A stretch of DNA of 64,000 nt from Domibacillus robiginosus (GTDB taxonomy: Bacteria; Bacillota; Bacilli; Bacillales; Domibacillaceae). The position numbers and the translations under genes were made by a program. The notes below the pieces were generated by a model, which was not told the DNA's origin, made no database searches, and worked only from the letters and a program-made list of their open reading frames with translations. The DNA lies in assembly GCF_000966195.1 (NCBI RefSeq), contig NZ_LAHL01000012.1:124001-188000 (forward strand), read 5' to 3'. Shown piece by piece: positions 45,461-55,378 of the stretch (positions are counted from its first letter, which is position 1; every line of letters begins with the position of its first letter).

Positions 45461-47125
45461 TTATTCAATCGAAAAAATAAATGGATATAGCGGCTGCCTG
45501 CCATCATGCACTTCCACTTCAATATCCGGGTACGCTTCTTCAATAAAGCTTGTTACTTGTTCAACTGTTTTTTGCGATGCTTCTTCTCCGTAAATCACCG
45601 TTACAATTTCCGACTCGTCATCAAGTAAAGAGTGTAAAAGCTCTTTTGCTGCTGCTGTTTCCTCTGTATGCGTTACCACAATTTTCCCTTCAGCAAGCCC
45701 CATAAAGTCGTTCTTTTTAATCTGAATGCCATCAATGGTTGTATCACGAACGGCATGGGTGATCTGCCCTGTTTTTACTAAAGCAGAAGCATCCGTCATC
45801 GCAGAAATATTTGATGCCGAATCACTTTCCGAATTAAATGCGATTAACGCTGCAAGGCCCTGCGGAACGGTTTTAGTAGGAATAACCGATACAGTGGTTT
45901 CTACGAGCTCGGCTGCCTGTTCAGCAGCCATCACGATATTTTTGTTGTTTGGCAGTACAAAAACATGTTCAGCATGACAGTCCCGGATGGCTTTTACGAT
46001 ATCTTCTGTAGATGGATTCATTGTCTGGCCGCCTTCAATGACAACCGTCGCTCCAATACTGGTAAATAATTCAGCGATACCTGATCCCATGGCAACCGCT
46101 ACCACTCCCCATTTCGCCTGCTGTACCGGCTCGGCTGGAGCTGGCGCGGATCCCGTAATGGCACTGTGCTGCTCACGCATATTTTCAATCTTCATATTTA
46201 TTAAACTGCCGTACTGCTGGCCCAGAGTCAGCACATCTCCTGGATGTTCCGCATGAATATGAACTTTAGCGATTTCGTCATCTGCAACAACAAGCAGTGA
46301 ATCCCCGAACTTGCTTAATTCACGACGAAACTGCTCTTCGCTAAAAGGACGTTCAGCCAATTTTTCCTGTTCAAATTTCACCATAAACTCTGTGCAGTAA
46401 CCAAATTCAATATCCGCTGTGTCCATAAAGCTCTGGACGCTTTTATGGTGCTCTGCATTCACAAGGTCTTTTATGTCCTGCCGCGTCGAAAGTGCAGCCG
46501 GAAGGGCTTCTCCTTTCAGCTCAGCCAAAAAGCCTTCGTATACAAGCAAAAGGCCCTGGCCGCCGCTGTCGACCACACCGACTTCTTTTAACACCGGCAA
46601 AAGTTCCGGTGTCCTGTTCAAAGACGCCTGTCCTTCTTTAACAAGCGCTTCTACTACAGCCACGACATCGGATTCTTTTTGCGAAACAGCAACTGCTTTT
46701 TTGGCAGCATCTTTTGCAACAGTTAAAATCGTTCCTTCTACCGGCTTCATCACTGCTTTGTATGCCGTTTGAACGCCTGCTTCAAACGCTGCAGCGAGTT
46801 CAAACGCAGATACTTCCTGCTTGCCGGCGACTGCTTTTGAAAAACCGCGGAAAAGCTGGGATAAAATAACGCCTGAATTTCCGCGCGCCCCCATTAATAG
46901 TCCCTTCGACAGCGCTTCCGCCGTTTTGCCAAAATGACGCTGCGTGCCCGCTTCCGTTTCTTTTGCTCCTGATGTCATTGATAAATTCATATTTGTACCC
47001 GTGTCACCATCGGGCACCGGAAATACGTTCAGCGCATCAACCATCTGCGCATTTGCTGACAAGTGCTGTGCGCCTGCTTGAACCATCCTGGCAAAACGCA
47101 ATCCGTCCAATGAAGTCATACCCAC
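45461..47125 (-). CDS. fakA: Fatty acid kinase ATP-binding subunit FakA (YloV), GTG start
   Basis: A 554-residue DAK2-domain protein that phosphorylates fatty acids bound to FakB, feeding exogenous fatty acids into PlsX-dependent lipid synthesis. The N-terminal DhaL domain has NVFPVPDGDTGTNMNLSM and MGARGNSGVILSQLFRGFS. A middle domain holds GVVDSGGQGLLLVYEGFLA. The C-terminal DegV-like part contains FVLPNNKNIVMAAEQAAELV. GAGGAGG lies eight bases before the GTG. It follows the Asp23-family yloU. Confidence 0.93.
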   Translation of the reverse strand: MGMTSLDGLRFARMVQAGAQHLSANAQMVDALNVFPVPDGDTGTNMNLSMTSGAKETEAGTQRHFGKTAEALSKGLLMGARGNSGVILSQLFRGFSKAVAGKQEVSAFELAAAFEAGVQTAYKAVMKPVEGTILTVAKDAAKKAVAVSQKESDVVAVVEALVKEGQASLNRTPELLPVLKEVGVVDSGGQGLLLVYEGFLAELKGEALPAALSTRQDIKDLVNAEHHKSVQSFMDTADIEFGYCTEFMVKFEQEKLAERPFSEEQFRRELSKFGDSLLVVADDEIAKVHIHAEHPGDVLTLGQQYGSLINMKIENMREQHSAITGSAPAPAEPVQQAKWGVVAVAMGSGIAELFTSIGATVVIEGGQTMNPSTEDIVKAIRDCHAEHVFVLPNNKNIVMAAEQAAELVETTVSVIPTKTVPQGLAALIAFNSESDSASNISAMTDASALVKTGQITHAVRDTTIDGIQIKKNDFMGLAEGKIVVTHTEETAAAKELLHSLLDDESEIVTVIYGEEASQKTVEQVTSFIEEAYPDIEVEVHDGRQPLYPFIFSIE

Positions 47126-47143
47126 AAAAATTTCCTCCTCACG

Positions 47144-47506
47144 CTACGGGTTCGTTACCCGTACACCCTGTACAAAGATATTAACCGAATCAACTGATAA
47201 TCCAACAGTCTGGTTAAGTGTATATTTTACTTTTGACTGTACGTTGCTTGCTACTTCTGAGATTTTCGTTCCGTAGCTTACAATAATGTACATATCAATA
47301 AAAATACGGTCTTCTTCCTGACGTACAACAACACCGCGTGTAAAATTCTCACGCCGCAATATTTCGGCAATACCATCTTTTAATTGATTTTTTGAGGCCA
47401 TCCCGACAATACCATAACAATCTACAGCTGCACCGCCTGCGATCATCGCAATGACTTCATTTGAAATATCAATTTGACCGAGTTCAGTCGTTAATTCAAT
47501 CGTCAC
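47144..47506 (-). CDS. yloU: Asp23/Gls24 family envelope protein YloU (GTG start)
   Basis: A 120-residue Asp23-family protein, nearly identical to B. subtilis YloU. The core is IDISNEVIAMIAGGAAVDCY, GIVGMASKNQLKDG and a C-terminal VKYTLNQTVGLSVDSVNIFV. Asp23 proteins are membrane-associated and linked to cell-envelope homeostasis; the exact role of YloU is unknown. The longest frame begins with a TTG six codons earlier, but GAGGAGG lies seven bases before the GTG at 47506. It is paired with fakA, 18 bases away. Confidence 0.93.
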   Translation of the reverse strand: MTIELTTELGQIDISNEVIAMIAGGAAVDCYGIVGMASKNQLKDGIAEILRRENFTRGVVVRQEEDRIFIDMYIIVSYGTKISEVASNVQSKVKYTLNQTVGLSVDSVNIFVQGVRVTNP

Positions 47507-47635
47507 AAAACATCCTCCTCGCAAATCGAACTATTCTCATTTTACTATATTTATTGGGTACTTCACAACTCACCAACCGTATCTGCCGCTTCCATACTGT
47601 CAAGTGATTTTTCTTGAAAGACTTCTTCAAAGCTG

Positions 47636-47664
47636 TTGCATTCATCCATTGATTGTGATAAATT
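47636..47664 (+). promoter_or_regulatory. rpmB: Candidate promoter of rpmB
   Basis: Plus-strand TTGCAT (47636-47641), 17-base spacer, TAAATT (47659-47664), about 65 bases upstream of the L28 start. Match quality is moderate. The remaining part of the 47525-47728 gap also has to contain the yloU promoter on the other strand, which I could not place firmly. Confidence 0.4.
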
Positions 47665-47728
47665 ATTTAAGTGTCTTGCACATAAAAACGTAGACAATCA
47701 TGATCCTGAATAGTAAGGAGTGAATACA

Positions 47729-47917
47729 ATGCCAAAAAAATGTGTTATTTCTGGCCGCAAAGCACGTACTGGAAACAACCGCTCACACGCGATGAATTCA
47801 AGTAAACGTACATGGGGCGCTAACCTTCAAAAAGTTCGTATCCTCGTTGACGGCAAACCAAAACGTGTTTGGGTATCTGCCCGCGCACTTAAATCTGGAA
47901 AAGTTGAACGCGTTTAA
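47729..47917 (+). CDS. rpmB: 50S ribosomal protein L28
   Basis: A 62-residue ribosomal protein and one of two plus-strand genes in the window. The sequence [20 protein letters not shown] and the C-terminal [14 protein letters not shown] are conserved; length equals B. subtilis L28. Only one Cys (residue 5) is present, so it is the zinc-free form. The longest frame adds three residues, but AAGGAG lies well before the ATG at 47729. It is convergent with spoVM and divergent from yloU, as in B. subtilis. Confidence 0.97.
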   Translation: MPKKCVISGRKARTGNNRSHAMNSSKRTWGANLQKVRILVDGKPKRVWVSARALKSGKVERV

Positions 47918-47930
47918 TTTTTCCGCTTAT

Positions 47931-47968
47931 AAAAAAGCACCCGCGCCAAACGGCACCGGTGCTTTTTT
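47931..47968. terminator. Bidirectional terminator between rpmB and spoVM
   Basis: Perfect 11-bp arms AAAAAAGCACC / GGTGCTTTTTT around a 16-base, partly self-complementary centre. There are U-runs in both directions, so it can end rpmB (plus) and spoVM (minus). The spoVM stop codon lies at its edge. Confidence 0.92.
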
Positions 47969-48050
47969 ATTTTTTCTTTTTCCCCGCTGACATAAACATC
48001 CGAATCATGCCCCCGACGAACTTTGGCAGCTTCAATGTATAAAATTTCAT
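47967..48050 (-). CDS. spoVM: Stage V sporulation protein SpoVM (27 residues)
   Basis: A tiny sporulation gene: [20 protein letters not shown] followed by SAGKKKK and TAA. SpoVM is an amphipathic helix that senses the convex forespore membrane, anchors SpoIVA and starts coat assembly. The first 16 residues match B. subtilis SpoVM except for conservative changes, including the essential Pro at position 9. The C-terminus is a Lys run instead of GSFRKD. GGAGGAG precedes the ATG. The ATG overlaps the thiN stop codon by one base (TAATG). It proves this is a spore former of the Bacillus type. Confidence 0.93.
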   Translation of the reverse strand: MKFYTLKLPKFVGGMIRMFMSAGKKKK

Positions 48051-48700
48051 TAGCTTCTCCTCCCGTCACGGCTTCTAATAACCATTAATATGCCTGAACG
48101 GAACGAAAAGACCCCTTTTTTTTCAACGATTTCATTGCTCACACATCTTGAAGAGCCCAACTGAATTGTATAGTTGTCCAACGGATATTTAAATCCAGAC
48201 AGCGTCAGCCCTTCCACCCTTTCATTCAACGAAAAAAACGAAACGTACGGCCAGCCTTCCTTACGTTTAATAACAGCCTCACCGGGTGAATAAATGGACA
48301 ATTCATTTTGGCGGTCAATTATGACGACGGGACAGGGAAGATCCTTCTTCAAAAGCAGCGTAACGGCGCCAAAAAAATGATCAAGACGACCGCCTGTTAC
48401 CCCATATAAAAAAATCATTTCTGGTTTTTGACTTATGGCATGATTCAAAGCAATTTCAAGATCTGTTTCATCTTTCTCAGCCGGAAACTGCACATGGTTC
48501 GAAATTTTCGCTGCCAGCCGCTCCCACTCTTGCTCTGTTATAGAGTCAAAGTCACCGAAGGCCCTGGACGGTATAATATCTTGATCCAGCAAATAAAGAG
48601 CGCCCCGATCTACACCGATCCATTGCTCTGTTACATCGGAACTCTTTTTTAATTCTGGCAGTTCCGCTTCCGGACCACCGGCAACGATCCGGATAATCAC
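48050..48700 (-). CDS. thiN: Thiamine pyrophosphokinase ThiN
   Basis: A 216-residue enzyme that makes thiamine diphosphate from thiamine and ATP. The N-terminal catalytic domain has [12 protein letters not shown] and FGDFDSI. The middle holds [17 protein letters not shown] and [13 protein letters not shown] (about residues 75-115), all family motifs. The C-terminal thiamine-binding beta domain is present. It overlaps rpe by 4 bp and spoVM by one base. Confidence 0.95.
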   Translation of the reverse strand: MIIRIVAGGPEAELPELKKSSDVTEQWIGVDRGALYLLDQDIIPSRAFGDFDSITEQEWERLAAKISNHVQFPAEKDETDLEIALNHAISQKPEMIFLYGVTGGRLDHFFGAVTLLLKKDLPCPVVIIDRQNELSIYSPGEAVIKRKEGWPYVSFFSLNERVEGLTLSGFKYPLDNYTIQLGSSRCVSNEIVEKKGVFSFRSGILMVIRSRDGRRS

Positions 48701-49356
48701 GCTTTTTCTGCAGCAGCCCGGATCGCCTGTATCGCGGCACCCCTGTCCTTTTCATTGTAGATAGCTGAACCGGCAACAAGTACATTCGCTCCGGCCTCTG
48801 CGCAAACCCGGGCCGTTTCCGTGTTGACACCGCCGTCTATTTCAATATCCACCGACACACCTGCTTTGATAATCATCTCGCGAACGCGGCGGATTTTCGG
48901 TACAACGGCTTCAATGAAAGATTGCCCTCCGAACCCAGGGTTTACAGTCATTAGTAACACCATATCAATATCACTGATCACGTACTCGAGCACATCTGCT
49001 GGCGTGGATGGATTTAAAACAACCCCGGCTTTTATGCCATACGAACGAATAAGCTGAATCGTCCGGTGCAGATGCGGACATGCTTCAGCATGAACCGTGA
49101 TAATATCAGCCCCGGCTTTCGCAAACGTCTCAATATACTGATCCGGATTGCTGATCATCAAATGAACATCAAGGGGTAAATCAGTTACCGGCCGAATGGC
49201 TTCCACAATCAGTGGACCAATTGTAATGTTCGGAACGAAATGTCCGTCCATCACATCTACATGAATATAATCGGCTCCGCCAGCTTCCACGTCCTTTATT
49301 TCTTTGCCAAGCTGCGCAAAGTCAGCAGATAAAATAGATGGGGCAATCTTGATCAT
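48697..49356 (-). CDS. rpe: Ribulose-phosphate 3-epimerase Rpe
   Basis: A 219-residue TIM-barrel enzyme of the pentose phosphate pathway. Motifs: [29 protein letters not shown] (catalytic Asp and metal His), [25 protein letters not shown] and [11 protein letters not shown]. It is in the rsgA-rpe-thiN order of B. subtilis, four bases from rsgA, and overlaps thiN. Confidence 0.97.
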   Translation of the reverse strand: MIKIAPSILSADFAQLGKEIKDVEAGGADYIHVDVMDGHFVPNITIGPLIVEAIRPVTDLPLDVHLMISNPDQYIETFAKAGADIITVHAEACPHLHRTIQLIRSYGIKAGVVLNPSTPADVLEYVISDIDMVLLMTVNPGFGGQSFIEAVVPKIRRVREMIIKAGVSVDIEIDGGVNTETARVCAEAGANVLVAGSAIYNEKDRGAAIQAIRAAAEKA

Positions 49357-49360
49357 AATG

Positions 49361-50236
49361 TCAGTACCTCGGCTTTCTCTCTTTAATTTCCTCTATAAAC
49401 TGTAAATAATGCTCATAGCGGTAGTTTGGGATATGTTGCGTGTCTACAGCTTCTTTTACGGCGCATTTCGGCTCATTTAAATGCAGGCAGCCCCTGAATT
49501 TACAGTCAGAGCTCCGATCTGCCATTTCCGGAAAACACGCGGCCAGCTCATCCAGTTCTATTTCTTCAAAATCTAGTGAACTAAAGCCTGGCGTATCGGC
49601 AACCAGTCCGCCCGCAGCCGGTATCAGCTCTACATGCCGTGTTGTATGCTTGCCTCGTCCCAATGAACTGGAAATTTCATCTGTTTTTAGGGCAAGATCT
49701 GGTCGAATTGCATTTAAGAGCGAAGACTTGCCAACACCCGACTGTCCAGCAAACACAGATGTTTTTCCCGTTAAATGCTCTTCAAGCGCTTGAAGACCGT
49801 CCATTGTTTCAGAAGAGGTTTCCACGACTGTATAACCTATTTTCCGGTAATCAGCCACGTATTGATCCAGCGCATTTCGATCCTCTACTAAATCCATTTT
49901 GGTCAGGCAAATAATCGGTTCAATGTTTTTTGATTCAATTAGAACTAAAAAGCGATCCAGAAGCATTGTGCTAAACGCAGGTTCCATTACCGAAAAAACG
50001 AGCACCGCCTGGTCAATATTTGCAACAGGCGGACGGACAAGATCATTTTTTCGTTCTTCAACCGACAGAACATAACCTTCCTTTTCATTTTCCGCTTCAT
50101 ATTCTACATAGTCGCCGACAAGCGGCGTAATGTTTCGTTTACGAAATACGCCCCGACCCCGGCATTGAATCGTATTTTCTCCATCAAGCACATAGTAAAA
50201 GCCGCTTAACGCCTTAATAATTTTGCCTTCTGGCAT
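49361..50236 (-). CDS. rsgA: Ribosome small subunit-dependent GTPase RsgA (CpgA)
   Basis: A 291-residue permuted GTPase that checks 30S maturation. An N-terminal OB fold (residues 1-65) is followed by the permuted G motifs: CLTKMDL (G4) before [14 protein letters not shown] (G1) and DTPGFSS (G3). The C-terminal zinc site is [14 protein letters not shown] with the conserved His. In B. subtilis it is a substrate of PrkC, whose gene is just upstream, 11 bases away. Confidence 0.97.
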   Translation of the reverse strand: MPEGKIIKALSGFYYVLDGENTIQCRGRGVFRKRNITPLVGDYVEYEAENEKEGYVLSVEERKNDLVRPPVANIDQAVLVFSVMEPAFSTMLLDRFLVLIESKNIEPIICLTKMDLVEDRNALDQYVADYRKIGYTVVETSSETMDGLQALEEHLTGKTSVFAGQSGVGKSSLLNAIRPDLALKTDEISSSLGRGKHTTRHVELIPAAGGLVADTPGFSSLDFEEIELDELAACFPEMADRSSDCKFRGCLHLNEPKCAVKEAVDTQHIPNYRYEHYLQFIEEIKERKPRY

Positions 50237-50247
50237 GTAGCACCACC

Positions 50248-52209
50248 TTATTCAGATTGTGTGTCTTCCGGGTAAGGAACAATTTTATCCAGGATTACCT
50301 GTTGATCCCGTACCACTTTATATCCTGCTTGTTCACCCTTTTCAATTACGAAATGAAGTGTTCGCTTTGTTTCTTCTGTAATTAAAAACTTTTCATATGG
50401 TTCTGTCATACTGTGGTCCGCGTCTTCCATATAAATTTGAATTTCTTGCGGTTCCCCTTCTATCTCCGGAGCATAGGGGATCACCACTTCTGTAGACACT
50501 TCTGCCTGTGGAATTTCCTCCGGTCCTTTTGAGAGGATTACTTCAATCGTACTTCCCGGCGCCACTTCAGTTCCTGCCTGCGGGGACTGCCTGATTACCT
50601 GTCCTGACGGAACGGTATCAGAAAATTCTTCTCCGGAAATATCAACGATAATGCCGTTTGAGTCGGCATAGTCTTCCAGGCTTTTCTCCGTATAGTCAGC
50701 AAGGTCTTTAAGCACAACATTGGCAAGGCCCGCACTAACGGTTAATTCAACATTTGTTTCTTCCGGAATGACCTGTTCATCTGCATTCGGACTTTGCTCC
50801 AGCACCGTTCCCGCTTCGCTTTGATCAAAACTCATTTCTATGTCAACATCCCGGAATCCGGCTTCCTCCAGCAGCTCCCTTGTTTCTTCTAATGTTTTAC
50901 CCGTATAGTCTTCCATCGCCTTTTTTTCTTTTCCGGCTGAGACAAACAGGTCGATTTCAGTGCCTTCTTCTACGGTTGCCCCTGCTTTAGGAACCGTTCG
51001 AATCACTTTTCCTTCTTCAATATCCGGGCTGAACTCTTCGTCAGAGTCGCCGACTACAAAGCCCGCATTAATTAAAGCCGAAGCGGCTGCTTCCGGGCTT
51101 GTTCCGTTTGTATCCGGTACTTCCGTTTGTTTTGGCACCATCAGCATCGTCCAGGCAGCAGCGCTGATTACGCCCAGAATCAGCATCACAAGCAAAAACC
51201 ATGGCCATTTCCGCTTCTTTTTCTTTTTTGGCGGCTCTGTGTTCATAGCTGTACTTGGTTTTTGTTTTATTTCTACAGGCGGTACAGACGGCTGCACCCG
51301 CTCTGGCGGCTTTGCTGAAATGATCGGAATCGCTTTTGTCACTTCATCGTCATCATCTGGTATTTTAAATTTTTCCTCATGCAGACGGTAAGGCTCTAAA
51401 GCCGTTGATAAATCATGCTCCATTTCTTCAGCACTTACGTAGCGATGAAAAGGGTCTTTTGCCGTTGCGTGTAAAACGATATTTTCAATACTTTGCGGAA
51501 TTCCTGGATCCATCGTTTTAATAGACGGAGTATCCGTTTGCAGGTGCTTCAAGGCAATAGAAACAGCTGATTCACCCGAAAACGGAAGCTTTCCCGTCAA
51601 CAGCTCATACATGACAATGCCGAGTGCATAAATATCGGACTTTTTTGTGGCCATCCCGCCTCTAGCCTGCTCAGGAGAAATATAGTGAACGGACCCAAGA
51701 ACTGCGTTCGTTTGCGTAATCGAAGTAGCACTCATAGCCATAGCGATTCCGAAATCAGTCATTTTCACAATTCCATCTCGATCAATAAGCATATTGTGAG
51801 GTTTTACATCACGGTGAATGATGGAGTGCTGATGAGCAAATGCTACAGCAGCTGTCATTTGTCTCATAATATCAATCACTGTTTCGTAGGAAACAGGAGA
51901 AAATTGCTGAATATATTCTTTCAGTGTCATTCCGTCTACATATTCCATCACGATAAAATGAATATTGTCTTCTTCTCCGACGTCGTAAATACTCACAATA
52001 TTTGGATGAGCAAGACTTGATGCCGCCTGGGCCTCACGCTGAAACCGGCGTAAAAACTCATCTTCCCCGGCAAAGTCAAACCGCAAAACTTTAATCGCCA
52101 CATCACGGTCTAAAATCATGTCGCGCGCTAAATAAACGTGCGCCATTCCGCCGCCGCCAATTGTTCGAACAATTTTATAGCGGCCGCTTAAATTTTTGCC
52201 AATTAACAT
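50248..52209 (-). CDS. prkC: Serine/threonine protein kinase PrkC
   Basis: A 653-residue eukaryotic-type membrane kinase that senses muropeptides and controls germination and envelope processes. The kinase domain spans about residues 11-270 with the Gly loop IGGGGMAHVY, Lys40, the catalytic HRDVKPHN and DFG. A Lys-rich juxtamembrane stretch precedes one transmembrane helix (about 335-358). Outside are three PASTA repeats (about 360-565) and a terminal domain. The longest frame adds ten residues; the ATG at 52209 gives the family start MLIGK. It is five bases from the phosphatase prpC. Confidence 0.96.
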   Translation of the reverse strand: MLIGKNLSGRYKIVRTIGGGGMAHVYLARDMILDRDVAIKVLRFDFAGEDEFLRRFQREAQAASSLAHPNIVSIYDVGEEDNIHFIVMEYVDGMTLKEYIQQFSPVSYETVIDIMRQMTAAVAFAHQHSIIHRDVKPHNMLIDRDGIVKMTDFGIAMAMSATSITQTNAVLGSVHYISPEQARGGMATKKSDIYALGIVMYELLTGKLPFSGESAVSIALKHLQTDTPSIKTMDPGIPQSIENIVLHATAKDPFHRYVSAEEMEHDLSTALEPYRLHEEKFKIPDDDDEVTKAIPIISAKPPERVQPSVPPVEIKQKPSTAMNTEPPKKKKKRKWPWFLLVMLILGVISAAAWTMLMVPKQTEVPDTNGTSPEAAASALINAGFVVGDSDEEFSPDIEEGKVIRTVPKAGATVEEGTEIDLFVSAGKEKKAMEDYTGKTLEETRELLEEAGFRDVDIEMSFDQSEAGTVLEQSPNADEQVIPEETNVELTVSAGLANVVLKDLADYTEKSLEDYADSNGIIVDISGEEFSDTVPSGQVIRQSPQAGTEVAPGSTIEVILSKGPEEIPQAEVSTEVVIPYAPEIEGEPQEIQIYMEDADHSMTEPYEKFLITEETKRTLHFVIEKGEQAGYKVVRDQQVILDKIVPYPEDTQSE

Positions 52210-52214
52210 TGCAT

Positions 52215-52967
52215 TCACCCGCTTTCGCGTTCGGCACAATGCTCGAGAATTGCGACTGTAATATTGTCTTCTCCGCCGTTTTCATTGGCCAGACGAATAA
52301 GAGTATTTGCTTTTTCGTGAAGCGGGTCTGGTAATTGGAGAATATGGCTCATCTCCACGGCTGTTACTTTGTTAGATAAACCATCTGAACAAAGCAGCAG
52401 TGAATCCCCTTCTTCAAACATGATCGTTCTATAATCGACCACCAGCTTTTCATCTGTTCCAAGTGCGCGTGTCAATACATTTTTTCTCGGGTGGCTTTCT
52501 GCTGCTTCCTGGGTAATTTCGCCGGATTTAACAAGTTCATTTACAAGAGAATGGTCTTCTGTTACCTGTGAAAAGCCGTCCTCACTTTGTAAGTAGCACC
52601 GGCTATCCCCAATACTTGCAATCGCGCAAAATCGTTCTGTACAAAGAGCCGCCACCAGCGTCGTGCCCATTCCACTGCATTCTGGATGGGTGTTGGCATG
52701 CAATAAAATAGCTTTATTGATGGCTGGTATAATCGTTTTCATCCAGTTTAACGCCTCGTCTGGAGACTGAATATCTGCCGCTGTTTCGTTCCAATGCTGT
52801 TCAAACATGCTGATCGTCATCCTGCTTGCGGTATCTCCTGCATTATGTCCACCCATTCCGTCTGCTACAACGGCAAGACATAAGCTACTGCTATGATGAA
52901 ATACGCCCCCACTGTCTTCATTGTGTGAGCGCACTCGTCCACGGTCTGTTTCAAAAACAGCATTCAT
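52215..52967 (-). CDS. prpC: PP2C-type protein phosphatase PrpC
   Basis: A 250-residue metal-dependent Ser/Thr phosphatase that reverses PrkC phosphorylation. PP2C motifs: RSHNEDSGG (first Asp), VVADGMGGHNAGDTAS, GMGTTLVAAL, IGDSRCYL, EDHSLVNELV, LLLCSDGLSNKV and NGGEDNITV. The longest frame starts 20 codons earlier, inside rlmN; GAGGTGA lies just before the ATG at 52967, and that start gives the B. subtilis length. The spacing to rlmN is four bases. Confidence 0.96.
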   Translation of the reverse strand: MNAVFETDRGRVRSHNEDSGGVFHHSSSLCLAVVADGMGGHNAGDTASRMTISMFEQHWNETAADIQSPDEALNWMKTIIPAINKAILLHANTHPECSGMGTTLVAALCTERFCAIASIGDSRCYLQSEDGFSQVTEDHSLVNELVKSGEITQEAAESHPRKNVLTRALGTDEKLVVDYRTIMFEEGDSLLLCSDGLSNKVTAVEMSHILQLPDPLHEKANTLIRLANENGGEDNITVAILEHCAERESG

Positions 52968-52971
52968 CCTG

Positions 52972-54051
52972 TCACCTCGTTTCGCCGGCACGCTCTTTCG
53001 CCCGAAGCTGTCCGCATGCTGCGTCAATATCAGTTCCTTGCTCGCGTCGAATCGTTACATTGACGCCATTGTTTTTCAATGTTTTTTCAAATTCAAAAAT
53101 CTTATTGCGTGGTGTACGAACATAGTCACGTTCAGGAACATAGTTTACTGGGATCAAGTTCACATGGCACTTGATTCCTTTGATCAAGGCAGCCAGCTCT
53201 TCTGCATGAGCCACAGAATCATTCTCACCGCCAAACAGTCCATATTCAAATGTAATACGGCGTCCCGTTTTTTCCGTATAATAACGAATGGCTTCCATTA
53301 AGTCTTTTAACTTGTAAGCACGATTAATCGGCATTAATTTTGTTCTCAATTCATCATTTGGTGCATGAAGAGACACAGCGAAATTGATTTGTGTTTTTTC
53401 ATCCGCAAATTTGTAAATTTTCGGTACAATTCCGCTCGTTGACACGGTAATATGCCGCGCTCCAATATTCAAGCCTTTCTCATGGTTGATAATGTGTAAA
53501 AACGACATCATCTCTTCATAGTTGTCAAACGGTTCTCCGATGCCCATGATCACGACAGAGCTTACCCGCTCTCCTACTTCATCAAGCGCCTGCTGAACTT
53601 TTACAACCTGCGCGACGATTTCTCCCGCTTCAAGGTTCCGCTTTAAGCCGCCAAGTGTTGACGCACAAAACGTACAGCCGATCCGACAGCCCACCTGTGT
53701 TGTTACGCAGATAGAGTTGCCATATTCATGCCGCATCAGCACCGTCTCGATTGAATAGCCGTCATGCAGCTCAAACAAAAATTTAATCGTGCCGTCAGCA
53801 GATTCCTGCTGAATAGCTGTTTTCAAGACTGTGAACACAAAGGATTCAGCTAATTTTGTGCGCAGCTCTTTTGATAAATTGGTCATGTCTTCAACGGTTT
53901 TCGCCCGTTTTACATACAGCCAGTCAAAGATTTGATCAGCCCGAAACGGCTTTTCTCCATTGTTTGAAAGCCACTCTTTCAGTTCATGGAGTTCTAGTGA
54001 ATAAATGGATGGCTTCTGCGGTTCCGCTTGCTTTTTTCTTGCTGTTGTCAT
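52972..54051 (-). CDS. rlmN: Dual-specificity 23S rRNA/tRNA adenine-C2 methyltransferase RlmN
   Basis: A 359-residue radical-SAM enzyme that methylates A2503 of 23S rRNA and A37 of some tRNAs. The Fe-S cluster motif is CRIGCTFC (CxxxCxxC, about residue 123). The glycine-rich SAM segment [12 protein letters not shown] and [14 protein letters not shown] follow. The resolving Cys lies near the C-terminus ([10 protein letters not shown]), and the mechanistic Cys-methyl site is in the same region. It follows rsmB with no gap. Confidence 0.96.
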   Translation of the reverse strand: MTTARKKQAEPQKPSIYSLELHELKEWLSNNGEKPFRADQIFDWLYVKRAKTVEDMTNLSKELRTKLAESFVFTVLKTAIQQESADGTIKFLFELHDGYSIETVLMRHEYGNSICVTTQVGCRIGCTFCASTLGGLKRNLEAGEIVAQVVKVQQALDEVGERVSSVVIMGIGEPFDNYEEMMSFLHIINHEKGLNIGARHITVSTSGIVPKIYKFADEKTQINFAVSLHAPNDELRTKLMPINRAYKLKDLMEAIRYYTEKTGRRITFEYGLFGGENDSVAHAEELAALIKGIKCHVNLIPVNYVPERDYVRTPRNKIFEFEKTLKNNGVNVTIRREQGTDIDAACGQLRAKERAGETR

Positions 54052-55377
54052 TTATTTATGTTCCTTCTTTCTAAATTTACTTATAAAAAATCCATCGCCG
54101 CCAAAATCGTCTGGGAACACTTGAACCATATTTGCTTCCCTCTCTATAGAGATGTGTTCAAGAGGGGCAGGCTCGAACTCAGGATGAGCCTTCAAAAAGG
54201 CGTTCACCGTTCCTTCATTTTCTTCCCTGTCGACCGTGCATGTACTGTAAACGAGGACACCATCCTCTTTTAAAAGTGGCACAGCGGCATCCAAAATCGC
54301 CAGCTGAATCCGCTGCAGGTTATCGAGATCCTGTTCCGTTTTTGCATATTTCAAGTCTGGTTTCCGACGGATAACACCAAGCCCTGAACAAGGAGCATCC
54401 ACTAAAATCGCATCAAACGTTTCTTCTTCAAACAGTTCTCCCGCTTTGCGTGCATCCTGCTTTTGAACATGGATATTAGAAAGCGCCAGCCGGTCGGCAT
54501 TTTGGGCAACAAGCTTCAGCTTATGCGCATGGATGTCAAGAGCGTCAATTCGTCCTTCTCCATTCATTTGTTCGGCGAGATGTGCCGTTTTTCCGCCCGG
54601 TGCTGAACACATATCTAAAACGCGCTGGCCGGGCTTTACTCCTACAACAGGAGCTACAAGCATCGAGCTTTCGTCTTGAATAGAAATGGCTCCGCTTTTA
54701 AAAAGATTTGAACGTGCTGCATTTCCTTTTAAGATTCTGACTGCATACGGGGAGATGTCAGACGGCTCTGCTTCAAATCCTTCTTCTGCCAAAGCCTGGA
54801 CGGCTTCATTACGCGTCATTTTCATGCTGTTTACCCGCACCGTCTGCTCAGGAGCCGTCAGGTTATGCTGGCACATTGTTTCTGTTTTTTCTTTTCCATA
54901 CGCCTTGATCCATCTTTTCACAAGCCAAAGCGGATGACTGGTTTCAATCGAAATTCGTTCTGCATCATCCTTAACTGAGGCCGTATCCGGGATACCCTCC
55001 CGCTGGATAGAGCGAAGTACACCGTTGACCATCCCTGAAATGCCTTTATGGCCTCTTTTTTTAGCAAGTTCTACTGCTTCATGAATAACCGCTCTCTCTG
55101 GTACTTTATCCAAATAGACCATTTGATAAAGTGATAAACGAAGTAAATTATTCACCCAGCGTTCCGGCTTTTTTTTCAAAAAAGGAGCGAGATAAAAATC
55201 AAGCGTCATTTTACGCTGAATGGTACCATAGGTAATTTCTGTAAGCAATGCCGCGTCCCGTCCTGACAAGTTGTTTTTTTCGATTGCCGTATTCAGCATC
55301 AAATTGCTGTAAGAACCGCTTTTTTCGACTGTATCAATTAAGTCGAGCGCAATTTCGCGCACATTTAATGATTTCAT
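54052..55377 (-). CDS. rsmB: 16S rRNA (cytosine-967-C5)-methyltransferase RsmB
   Basis: A 441-residue enzyme with an N-terminal NusB-like RNA-binding domain (about residues 5-135, starting VREIALDLIDTVEKSGSYSN) and a C-terminal Rossmann methyltransferase domain. SAM motif: VLDMCSAPGGKTAHLAEQM. Catalytic Cys pair: VDAPCSGLGVIRRKPDLKY and VYSTCTV. The longest frame adds ten residues; GGAG lies six bases before the ATG at 55377, directly after the fmt stop. Confidence 0.96.
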   Translation of the reverse strand: MKSLNVREIALDLIDTVEKSGSYSNLMLNTAIEKNNLSGRDAALLTEITYGTIQRKMTLDFYLAPFLKKKPERWVNNLLRLSLYQMVYLDKVPERAVIHEAVELAKKRGHKGISGMVNGVLRSIQREGIPDTASVKDDAERISIETSHPLWLVKRWIKAYGKEKTETMCQHNLTAPEQTVRVNSMKMTRNEAVQALAEEGFEAEPSDISPYAVRILKGNAARSNLFKSGAISIQDESSMLVAPVVGVKPGQRVLDMCSAPGGKTAHLAEQMNGEGRIDALDIHAHKLKLVAQNADRLALSNIHVQKQDARKAGELFEEETFDAILVDAPCSGLGVIRRKPDLKYAKTEQDLDNLQRIQLAILDAAVPLLKEDGVLVYSTCTVDREENEGTVNAFLKAHPEFEPAPLEHISIEREANMVQVFPDDFGGDGFFISKFRKKEHK

Positions 55378-55378
55378 A

